Assembly: GCA_041687095.1 (NCBI GenBank)
Contig: JAWLCQ010000079.1
Coordinates: 1-19,887 of the forward strand
DNA from: JAWLCQ01 sp041687095
Lineage (GTDB): Bacteria > Planctomycetota > Phycisphaerae > SM23-33
DNA length: 19,887 bases
Direction of reading: 5' to 3'
Both the position numbers and the translations under genes were made by a program. Each line of letters begins with the position of its first letter. Position 1 is the first letter of the stretch. The notes under the pieces are model-generated. The model was not told the DNA's origin. It saw nothing but the letters and a program-made list of their open reading frames with translations, and made no database searches. This document shows positions 14,743 to 19,887 of the stretch, piece by piece.

Positions 14743-15948
14743 TCAGAAGTCCGGGCAGGGAGGCCCTTCGAGGTCGCCCGTGCGGCAGCGTTCGTAGTTG
14801 TGCAGGGCGAGGACGGAGAGGGTGTAGGCGAGGGTGGATTCGGCCCCCTGGTTGGCGTTCACGCCGTGAACGGTCAGCCCGTCCTGGCCCCCTCCGGTCT
14901 TGGCGTTATAGACGGGCAGGCCCAGGTCGTTCCCGCCGGTGAACCAGGCGAAGCAGCGTTCGGCCTGGCGGGCCCAGACGGGGTCGCGGGTGACGGCGGC
15001 GGCGGTGAGGCAGGCCTGGACGAGGGCCTTGGCCTCGATGGGCTGCTGGTCGAAGCGGGCCCGCTCGGGGTTTCCGCGGAGGTACCATCCCGCGTTCCCG
15101 ATGATGGACAACTGCCCGTGGTCGCCCGTCTGGACGTCCAGGATCCAGCGCAGGGCGCGGAGGGCGGCGTGGATCATGTCGTCGCGGTGCAGGGCGTGCC
15201 CGCCGACCAGCAGGGCGTGGGGGAGCTTGGCGTTGCCCCAGGTGAGCCAGTCCTCCCACCAGGGCCACTCGTCCGTCGCGTGCTCCTGGAGGATGGCGAA
15301 GAGGCGTTCGGCGAGTTCGGCGCGGGCGGCCTCGGCGAGGGGGTGCGTGCCCCGGGCCCGCGCGTAGGCGTCGAAGCCCAGCAGGGCGTAGGCCCAGGGG
15401 CGGAGGTGGTGGAACTCGTTGACCGCCGGCAGGGCCCGGTCCATGAGGCGCTCGGCGAGGGTGCGGATGTCGCGGCTGGGGGCGAGGCGGATGGCCTTGC
15501 CCAGGCCCCAGATGGTGCGGGCGTGGGAGTCCTCGGACCCGACCTCCTCCAGCCAGGAGCGGTCGTACTGCATGAAGTTGCGGAAGCGGTGGGCGGCGTC
15601 ATTGAAGGCGTAGTGGAGGAACGCCAGGTATCGCTGGGTGGCGATGAGCAGGCGGTCGGGGTCGGAGGCGACGGTGTCGCCCTGGGCCCAGACCTCGCGG
15701 GGCAGGGACAGGACGTTGACGGCCGCGATGAGCGCGCGGGCGTTGTCGTCGGTGCAGTACCCGTGGTGGAGGTCGGGCGTGGCGTAGGTGGCGTGCTGGA
15801 GGATGCCCGTATCGTCGGTCAGGACCAGCAGGTGCGTGAGGTTGAGCGTCGGCAGGGGGTCGATCTGCAGCGCGGGCCACGTCTTGGGAGTGGGGGGCTC
15901 GGCGCGAGGATCTCTCGATGGCGATGTTTCGTCGCGTAGGGTAGTCAT
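14743..15948 (-). CDS. Six-hairpin-glycosidase-like (alpha/alpha barrel) protein, glycosyltransferase-associated type
   Basis: 401 residues from the ATG at 15948. The core is a series of helices with aromatic- and acid-rich loops: HHGYCTDDNARALIAAV at 61-77, QYDRSWLEEVGSEDSHAR at 127-144, WPWWEDWLTWGNAKLPHALL at 228-247, GNAGWYLRGNPERARFDQQP at 284-303, and DGLTVHGVNANQGAESTLAY at 356-375. From memory, the TDDNAR segment and the final NQGAEST resemble a domain found alone or fused to family-4 glycosyltransferases in bacteria; a search must confirm this. It probably acts on or binds an oligosaccharide. No signal peptide is visible. Longer in-frame starts reach 16437, but they run through the repeat element. 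A promoter whose start point falls next to 15948 supports this start. Confidence 0.8.
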   Translation of the reverse strand: MTTLRDETSPSRDPRAEPPTPKTWPALQIDPLPTLNLTHLLVLTDDTGILQHATYATPDLHHGYCTDDNARALIAAVNVLSLPREVWAQGDTVASDPDRLLIATQRYLAFLHYAFNDAAHRFRNFMQYDRSWLEEVGSEDSHARTIWGLGKAIRLAPSRDIRTLAERLMDRALPAVNEFHHLRPWAYALLGFDAYARARGTHPLAEAARAELAERLFAILQEHATDEWPWWEDWLTWGNAKLPHALLVGGHALHRDDMIHAALRALRWILDVQTGDHGQLSIIGNAGWYLRGNPERARFDQQPIEAKALVQACLTAAAVTRDPVWARQAERCFAWFTGGNDLGLPVYNAKTGGGQDGLTVHGVNANQGAESTLAYTLSVLALHNYERCRTGDLEGPPCPDF

Positions 15949-15957
15949 CACGCTGGA

Positions 15958-15986
15958 ATGATAAGAGGCTCGGGAGAGCATCACAA
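15958..15986 (-). promoter_or_regulatory. Promoter predicting a leaderless or near-leaderless transcript
   Basis: On the minus strand TTGTGA (15986-15981) and TATCAT (15963-15958) are 17 bp apart, with four of six and five of six consensus bases. The expected start near 15951 is about 3 nt from the ATG at 15948. No Shine-Dalgarno precedes that ATG, which agrees with leaderless translation. Confidence 0.5.
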
Positions 15987-16032
15987 GGAATGGCGGGGAT
16001 TTCGCAGGGGCCTCGCAAGGGTCCTTCTTCCG

Positions 16033-16051
16033 TGGCATGGGCGTCTCGCCC
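16033..16051 (+). repeat. Short dispersed hairpin repeat, copy 1
   Basis: TGGCATGGGCGTCTCGCCC contains GGGCG, loop TCT, CGCCC. It recurs with one difference at 19339-19357, in each case upstream of an 18-bp array and palindromic element. Confidence 0.6.
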
Positions 16052-16095
16052 AGTCGTCCGGGGCCTCTTGGGGAGTGCGGCGGTCCAAGCGCGCG

Positions 16096-16149
16096 CGACG
16101 CCTCAAGCGCGTGCGACGCCTCACGCGCGCGCGACGCCTCAAGCGCGTG
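16096..16149 (+). repeat. 18-bp minisatellite array, three units plus a degenerate one
   Basis: Units CGACGCCTCAAGCGCGTG start at 16096, 16114 and 16132, with a degenerate unit before them at about 16078. The last unit ends at 16149 and abuts copy E without a gap. Confidence 0.9.
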
Positions 16150-16323
16150 CGTTGGGGGTCTCCTGACCCCCAACGTCCCGGAACGAGCGGAACCTCTCCG
16201 CGATAGCGCTATGGCGGCGCTTCGGTCGCGGCGGCGGCCGCCGCGAAGGGAGCGCTCCAACGGCGCTGCCGCGGAACCGTCCCTCACCCCTCCCGGACGC
16301 CGGGGGTCAGGAGACCCCCGGCG
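16150..16323 (+). repeat. Palindromic repeat element, copy E (174 bp)
   Basis: Terminal hairpins at 16150-16175 (CGTTGGGGGTC type, loop TCCT) and 16298-16323 (CGCCGGGGGTC type, loop AGGA). The centre is TCGCGGCGG, loop CGG, CCGCCGCGA. This copy shows the nested pairing most clearly: GCGCTTC with GGGAGCGC, CCGCG with CGCGG, AGCG with CGCT, and CGTCC with GGACG. Confidence 0.9.
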
Positions 16324-16356
16324 CAGGCGCGCGGGGCGGGTCAGCAGACCCCCGGC
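16323..16356 (+). repeat. Single 34-bp unit right of copy E
   Basis: The unit gcaggcgcgcggggcgggtc followed by agcagacccccggc is exactly 34 bp. It matches the reverse complement of the tandem units at 9163 with a few changes. Its place on the CGCCGGGGG side repeats the arrangement at copies A, B and C. Confidence 0.75.
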
Positions 16357-16380
16357 GCAGGAGGTGCGCGCGTGCGACGG

Positions 16381-16446
16381 GGTGTGGGCGAGAGGGCCGA
16401 CCTGCAGGACTCCATCTGGCAGAAGCTGGACCGGCACTACCGGTAG
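16381..16446 (+). pseudogene. Possible C-terminal gene remnant ending at TAG
   Basis: The plus-strand frame ending in TAG at 16444-16446 reads GVGERADLQDSIWQKLDRHY plus Arg. It has G or C at essentially every third codon position, like the real genes here. Upstream, the frame stays open only through repeat sequence, with no plausible start. It may be the tail of a gene whose body was lost when the repeats arrived, or chance. It meets the CPBP stop codon at 16447. Confidence 0.3.
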
Positions 16447-17184
16447 CTACAGGTTCGCCAGGGGCACGAAGATGTCCCACACCACGTGGGATCCCACGGC
16501 GATGGCGAACCCGCGGTAGAGGTACAGGAACCCCCAGTACACCCCCGCCAGCGTGAGGAACACGAAGCTGCCGATGTCGAACTCCAGCGATCCGCCCACG
16601 CGGGCGAACGTGAAGTGCACCGCGCTGAACGCCAGGCCGCTCACGCAGATCGCCGCCACCGAGCACGCCTCCTCGTGCAGCTCGAACACGTCCACCAGCA
16701 GCAGCAGCAGCAGCCCCACCAGGACGAGGCGGAAGAGGAACTCCTCGTAGATCCCGGCCCCCAGGGCCTTGAAGATGAACTCCGTCGCCGGGCCCGCGCT
16801 CGCGGCCCCCTCCGCCACCTGCGCCGTCACCGCCGACCGCGTCAGGTAGTCCAGCGCCACCAGCGGCAGCGTGAACGCGATGGATTCCCCCACCATGCCC
16901 GCCACCACCATCGGCCGCACCTTCCACCGCTCCCCGTGGAGGATCTGCTGGAGGAAGAGCACGAGGAGGACGAAGAGGGGCGCGAAGATCGCCGCGCCCG
17001 CCCCGAAGAGGTCGAGGAACTTCTGCAGCGTCCACGGGGCCAGCAGGCTCGTCCCGTACAGGTACGTCCCCACGTGGAACGCCAGCAGCAGCATGCCCAC
17101 GAAGACGAGGGAGTAGACGGGCCTGCGCGTGGCGGCGGCGTAGGTGTCGCGGCGGCGGGCGAGAGAGGGGGGGCGACGCGCCAT
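16447..17184 (-). CDS. CPBP-family intramembrane protease (CAAX protease homologue)
   Basis: 245 residues, strongly hydrophobic with about six membrane segments (near 25-45, 62-82, 92-112, 150-168, 176-192 and 205-222). The family motifs are present. Motif 1 is GAGIYEEFLFRLVLV with Glu147, Glu148 and Arg152. Motif 2 is GLAFSAVHF with His190. Motif 3 is GSHVVWDIF with His233 and Asp237, where Asn is common. These residues bind the metal in Rce1-type proteases. Bacterial members cleave or modulate membrane peptides and proteins, often with unknown targets. It is third in a minus-strand operon, 30 bp after the ComEA-like gene, with GGGGGAG upstream of its ATG. Confidence 0.9.
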   Translation of the reverse strand: MARRPPSLARRRDTYAAATRRPVYSLVFVGMLLLAFHVGTYLYGTSLLAPWTLQKFLDLFGAGAAIFAPLFVLLVLFLQQILHGERWKVRPMVVAGMVGESIAFTLPLVALDYLTRSAVTAQVAEGAASAGPATEFIFKALGAGIYEEFLFRLVLVGLLLLLLVDVFELHEEACSVAAICVSGLAFSAVHFTFARVGGSLEFDIGSFVFLTLAGVYWGFLYLYRGFAIAVGSHVVWDIFVPLANL

Positions 17185-17214
17185 GGCCGTACTATGCTCC
17201 CCCGCCCGCGGGCA

Positions 17215-17610
17215 TCAAGGTTCGTCCCTTCGCGGCAGGTCGAGCCACGGTTCCATCCCCTTCACCGTCGCCGGTCCGATCCCGCGAATGGCCTCCAGGT
17301 CCTCGGGGCGGCCGAAGGCGGGGCGGGCGGGGCTGGCGGTGCGCCAGGCGACGATATCGGCGGCCCGGACGGCGCCGATGCCCGGGAGGCGGCGGAGGGA
17401 GGCGGGGGGGGCGGTGTTGGGGTTCACACGCTCGCTGGCGGCGGTGAGGCGGTGGGGGAGGACGGGGGGGAGGTGCTGGGGGCCGCGCCGTACCGAGCGG
17501 GCCCACGCCAGGCCCAGCGCGCCGGCGGCGAGGAGGCAAAGCACCAGCAGCGCCCGCAGGTGGGGGGCGGACCAGCGGAGATCGTACGTCCGCGGGCGGG
17601 CGGTCCCCAT
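17215..17610 (-). CDS. ComEA-like helix-hairpin-helix protein with membrane anchor
   Basis: 131 residues. One N-terminal membrane helix (about 18-37, LRALLVLCLLAAGALGLAWA) is followed by a short linker. Then comes a double helix-hairpin-helix domain: RVNPNTAPPASLRRLPGIGA (61-80), VRAADIVAWR and EDLEAIRGIGPATVKGM. The NPNTA...LPGIG pattern is that of ComEA, the DNA receptor for natural transformation, and of related envelope DNA-binding proteins. The domain would face the periplasm and bind DNA without sequence preference. Its ATG follows the TGA of the GH10-like gene after a single base, so the two are translationally linked. No other competence gene lies in this window. Confidence 0.88.
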   Translation of the reverse strand: MGTARPRTYDLRWSAPHLRALLVLCLLAAGALGLAWARSVRRGPQHLPPVLPHRLTAASERVNPNTAPPASLRRLPGIGAVRAADIVAWRTASPARPAFGRPEDLEAIRGIGPATVKGMEPWLDLPRRDEP

Positions 17611-17611
17611 G

Positions 17612-19135
17612 TCAGCTCCTGCCCTGGCCCCCGCCGGCTTTCGCCGACGACAGCAGCGACGCCCGGAAGTTTCGCAACTCCTTGTAGGCGAGCTTGGGCT
17701 CGAGGTCGTTGCGGCACAATCCGCCGTGGGGGATGACGTGGCCCTCGTAGTCGGCCAGGTCGCGCCAGCAGACGCTCTCGATGAAGGGCTTGGACAGGGC
17801 GATGCGGTAGAAGGCCTGGAGCCACTCCGCCTGGAGGCGGGGCGACCACGGGGCGTGCCACTGCCCGCCCTGCTCGACCGGGGCCTTGCCGCCCCACGCG
17901 TCCCAGGCGTCGGGGGTGACGTCCGACGGGACCCCGACGGCCGTCACGTGCACGGGCTTGCCCAGGTGGGAGAACTCGTCCAGCAGCGAGCTGACCTGCA
18001 GCAGGTCGCGGACGTGGAACCCGTCGGCGGGGACGCCCATGTAGATCTGCACCCCGAAGGCGTCGAACTTGATCCCGCTCTGGACGGCCATGTCGGCGTA
18101 GAGGAAGGGGGGGATGGTCCGCTGGTTGCGGGCGTAGTACTCCCCCCAGGGCATGTCGAGTTCGATGAGGACGGTGGCCTGGGGGACGAGCTTCTTGGTC
18201 AGCAGGCAGCTCATGCGGGTGAGTTCCATGAGCTGGTCGAAGCTGAGGTCGAAGCTGTTGTGCGAGTGGAGGCCCGAGACGACGTTCCAGACGCGGACCT
18301 GGCGCTCGTAGCGCTGGACGATGCGCTGGATGTGCTCGTAGATGAGGTCGCGGAGGGACTCGTAGTCGTGCTCCCAGAGGTACAGCCACTCGGGGAGGTT
18401 CCGCGGGTCGAAGCTTAGCAGGGGCCCGAGGTGGACGGGGCGGCGGATGCGGGCGGCGTAGTTGACGTAGGCGTCGACCTGGGTGTACTGGTGGACGCGC
18501 TCCTGGGGCTCGGTCTGCTTCCAGGGCAGGGGGATGCTCAGGAAGTCGAAGGTCTCGCGGAGCCGCTCGCGGTAGGACTCCGTCTGGGACAGCAGGTCGA
18601 CGACGCACCCGAACGCCGCCGCCCGCCCGGAGGAGGACTTGCGGCGGTCCAGGAGGATCTCCGCGTGGAACAGGGCCATCTTCTCCCCCAGCGTCACGCC
18701 CACGTCCAGGACGCGGTCGGCCGAGCGGGCGCTGTCGCCCGGCGTGGGCCGCTGGAGGGCCTCGACGAAGAGGCGGCGGAGGGCCTCGTACTCGCGCATG
18801 AGGGGCTCGGCCTCGGGGAAGTCGAAGAGGCCCCACTCCTCGACCTTGTGCCCCAGGCGGGTGAGCTGGGCGCGGGCGAGTTCGATGTTGAGGTGGTACG
18901 GCTTGGCCCGCTCGGGCAGGCGGGTGGTCGCCAGCAGCAGCCGCCCGGCCGCCCCGGCCTCCCGGAGCAGGCACAGCCCGCACGCCCCGGGCACCCGCTT
19001 GATGCACGACACGCGGTTGCCGTCCGCCGCCAGGTCCGCGCGGAGCGGGACCTGCTCCTCACCGAAGACGTAGGCCCCGGTGAGGTCGATGTTCGTGGCC
19101 GGTACTCCGTTGTCGAAGACTTCGAACTGCAGCAT
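17612..19135 (-). CDS. GH10-fold protein lacking both catalytic glutamates
   Basis: 507 residues. An N-terminal region (1-95) contains FEVFDNGVPATNIDLTGAYV and TTRLPERAKPYHLNIELARA. A helical stretch follows, and then from about 195 a TIM barrel of glycoside hydrolase family 10 type. DFLSIPLPWKQTEP is the early strand. VWNVVSGLHSHN (282-293) is where active GH10 enzymes have WDVVNE; the acid/base Glu is Gly288 here. KFDAFGVQIYMG follows. PVHVTAVGVPSD (394-405) is where the nucleophile lies in HITELG; it is Ala399 here. Xylanase activity is therefore unlikely, and a carbohydrate-binding or scaffold role is more plausible. It is first in the operon with ComEA-like and CPBP genes and has only a weak Shine-Dalgarno. 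No signal peptide is obvious. Confidence 0.85.
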   Translation of the reverse strand: MLQFEVFDNGVPATNIDLTGAYVFGEEQVPLRADLAADGNRVSCIKRVPGACGLCLLREAGAAGRLLLATTRLPERAKPYHLNIELARAQLTRLGHKVEEWGLFDFPEAEPLMREYEALRRLFVEALQRPTPGDSARSADRVLDVGVTLGEKMALFHAEILLDRRKSSSGRAAAFGCVVDLLSQTESYRERLRETFDFLSIPLPWKQTEPQERVHQYTQVDAYVNYAARIRRPVHLGPLLSFDPRNLPEWLYLWEHDYESLRDLIYEHIQRIVQRYERQVRVWNVVSGLHSHNSFDLSFDQLMELTRMSCLLTKKLVPQATVLIELDMPWGEYYARNQRTIPPFLYADMAVQSGIKFDAFGVQIYMGVPADGFHVRDLLQVSSLLDEFSHLGKPVHVTAVGVPSDVTPDAWDAWGGKAPVEQGGQWHAPWSPRLQAEWLQAFYRIALSKPFIESVCWRDLADYEGHVIPHGGLCRNDLEPKLAYKELRNFRASLLSSAKAGGGQGRS

Positions 19136-19251
19136 GCTGGCCCGTTCACTGGTTCCTGCGGGACGGGGGAGCCACTCCGCACCGTCGCCTTCCGCCCATA
19201 CACCGCCCGCACAGGGCGGCGCACCGCGACATCCTAACCGTCAAGACCGCC

Positions 19252-19279
19252 ATTATAGCCATCCCCGCCCCGCCCGCAA
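19252..19279 (-). promoter_or_regulatory. Promoter of the GH10-like / ComEA-like / CPBP operon
   Basis: On the minus strand TTGCGG (19279-19274) and a perfect TATAAT (19257-19252) are 16 bp apart. The start would be near 19245, giving a leader of about 110 nt before the ATG at 19135. The remaining sequence up to 19338 shows no gene. Confidence 0.55.
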
Positions 19280-19338
19280 TCCGTAGTCGCGCAAGTCGTT
19301 CTTCCGCCGCAATGCCGGGGCGTCCGCCGCAACGTCCG

Positions 19339-19357
19339 TGGCACGGGCGTCTCGCCC
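19339..19357 (+). repeat. Short dispersed hairpin repeat, copy 2
   Basis: TGGCACGGGCGTCTCGCCC differs by one base from 16033-16051 and keeps the GGGCG/CGCCC hairpin. It lies about 90 bp before the next 18-bp array. Confidence 0.6.
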
Positions 19358-19447
19358 CTGCCCGGTTGGCAAGTGGGGCCGGATGGCCTCGGAAACCCTC
19401 TCCATCCCATGTGGTCTCGCAGGCAAAGGCCACGGAAACGGACTTTG

Positions 19448-19573
19448 CGATGCCGCCGGCGCGTGCGACGCCCCAAGCGCGTGGGACGCCCCAAGCGCGT
19501 GGGACGCCTCAATCGCGTGCGATGCCTCAAGCGCGTGCGATGCCTCAATCGCGTGCGATGCCTCAAGCGCGTG
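19448..19573 (+). repeat. 18-bp minisatellite array, seven units
   Basis: Units start every 18 bp from 19448. The consensus is CGATGCCTCAAGCGCGTG, with AAGCG and AATCG forms partly alternating and the first unit degenerate. The last unit ends at 19573 and abuts the first hairpin of copy F. Confidence 0.92.
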
Positions 19574-19772
19574 CGTTGGGGGTCTCCTGACCCCCAACGT
19601 CCGGGAACGTCAACGAACGCTTCCGCGACAGCGTTATGGCGGCGCTTCGGTCGCGGCGGCCGGGTGTCCCTGAGCTTGTCGAAGGGCCGCCGCGAAGGGG
19701 GCGCTCCAACAACGCTGACGCGGAGGCGCCCCTCACCCCTCCCGGACGCCGGGGGTCAGGAGACCCCCGGCG
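19574..19772 (+). repeat. Palindromic repeat element, copy F with a loop insertion (199 bp)
   Basis: Terminal hairpins at 19574-19599 (loop TCCT) and 19747-19772 (loop AGGA) match the other copies. The central arms TCGCGGCGG (19651-19659) and CCGCCGCGA (19687-19695) are intact. The usual 3-nt loop is replaced by 27 nt (19660-19686) containing CCCTGAGCTTGTCGAAGGG. Confidence 0.9.
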
Positions 19773-19823
19773 CAAGAGGTGGGCGCGTGCATCGCCGGGT
19801 GCCGTGGTTTGCGGATCGCAGCG

Positions 19824-19887
19824 ATCGGGTAGCCGAGGGCGGTTGCCCGCCCCCGGCCCCCTCAGATCCGGACGTGCGGGACTACCG
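19824..19887 (-). mobile_element. Apparent 3' end of a group II intron (domains V and VI), cut by the right edge
   Basis: Read on the minus strand from the edge, CGGTAGTCCCGCACGTCCGG followed by ATC resembles the loop and 3' strand of domain V, whose usual form ends GCACGTACGGTTC. A domain VI-like hairpin follows: GCCGGGGGCGG, GNRA loop GCAA, CCGCCCTCGGC (19857-19832, one G-T pair), and then TACCCGAT, like a 3' splice end, near 19824. Any intron-encoded reverse transcriptase would lie beyond the window. Confidence 0.5.

Noticed and set aside
14743..16437. Longer 564-codon form of the six-hairpin protein
   Set aside because: The extra N-terminus translates copy E and the 18-bp array. A promoter at 15958-15986 supports the start at 15948.

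Overview
The window is about 70 % GC bacterial DNA, most likely from a member of the Planctomycetota (Phycisphaerae-like). The clearest sign is a giant secreted protein whose N-terminus carries a variant of the planctomycete LEPR-XLL motif (residues 16-27, MEPLEARLLLSA). GH10-like, Gfo/Idh/MocA and six-hairpin carbohydrate genes fit the same origin. No rRNA, tRNA or CRISPR array was seen.

Layout, left to right. (1) Positions 1-7813, minus strand: one uninterrupted reading frame of at least 2604 codons that runs off the left edge. It encodes a modular surface protein: LEPR-XLL, an Ig-like region, a pectate-lyase-type beta-helix, four LamG-like modules, a BACON-like domain and seven Calx-beta domains. 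The end is built from 111-residue and 595-residue duplications. (2) Positions 7814-8050: divergent control region with a 33-bp dyad. (3) Positions 8051-9178, plus strand: GntR-type regulator with a LacI-type sensor domain. (4) Positions 9163-9777: dense non-coding repeats. (5) Positions 9773-11478, minus strand: AlkD-family DNA glycosylase, translationally coupled to an alpha/beta-hydrolase. (6) Positions 11611-13466, minus strand: Gfo/Idh/MocA oxidoreductase followed by an iron-sulfur flavoprotein, behind a good sigma70-type promoter. (7) Positions 13556-14143: repeats. (8) Positions 14209-15948, minus strand: two-CBS-domain protein and a six-hairpin-glycosidase-like protein, each with its own promoter. 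(9) Positions 16033-16446: repeats and a possible gene tail. (10) Positions 16447-19135, minus strand: operon of a GH10-fold protein without catalytic glutamates, a ComEA-like helix-hairpin-helix membrane protein and a CPBP-family membrane protease. (11) Positions 19339-19887: repeats and the apparent 3' end of a group II intron.

The genes suggest a polysaccharide- or surface-related lifestyle. A sugar-sensing type regulator sits head to head with a beta-helix/Calx-beta surface protein, and several other genes belong to carbohydrate families.

The most unusual content is a family of non-coding composite repeats. Six copies lie at four intergenic sites. Each has a core of about 175 bp that is a long imperfect palindrome ending in two perfect 11-bp-arm hairpins. 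The two hairpins have TCCT and AGGA loops, so they are reverse complements of each other. An 18-bp minisatellite directly abuts one end, always the same end; 34-bp units lie at the other. No transposase is visible in the window.
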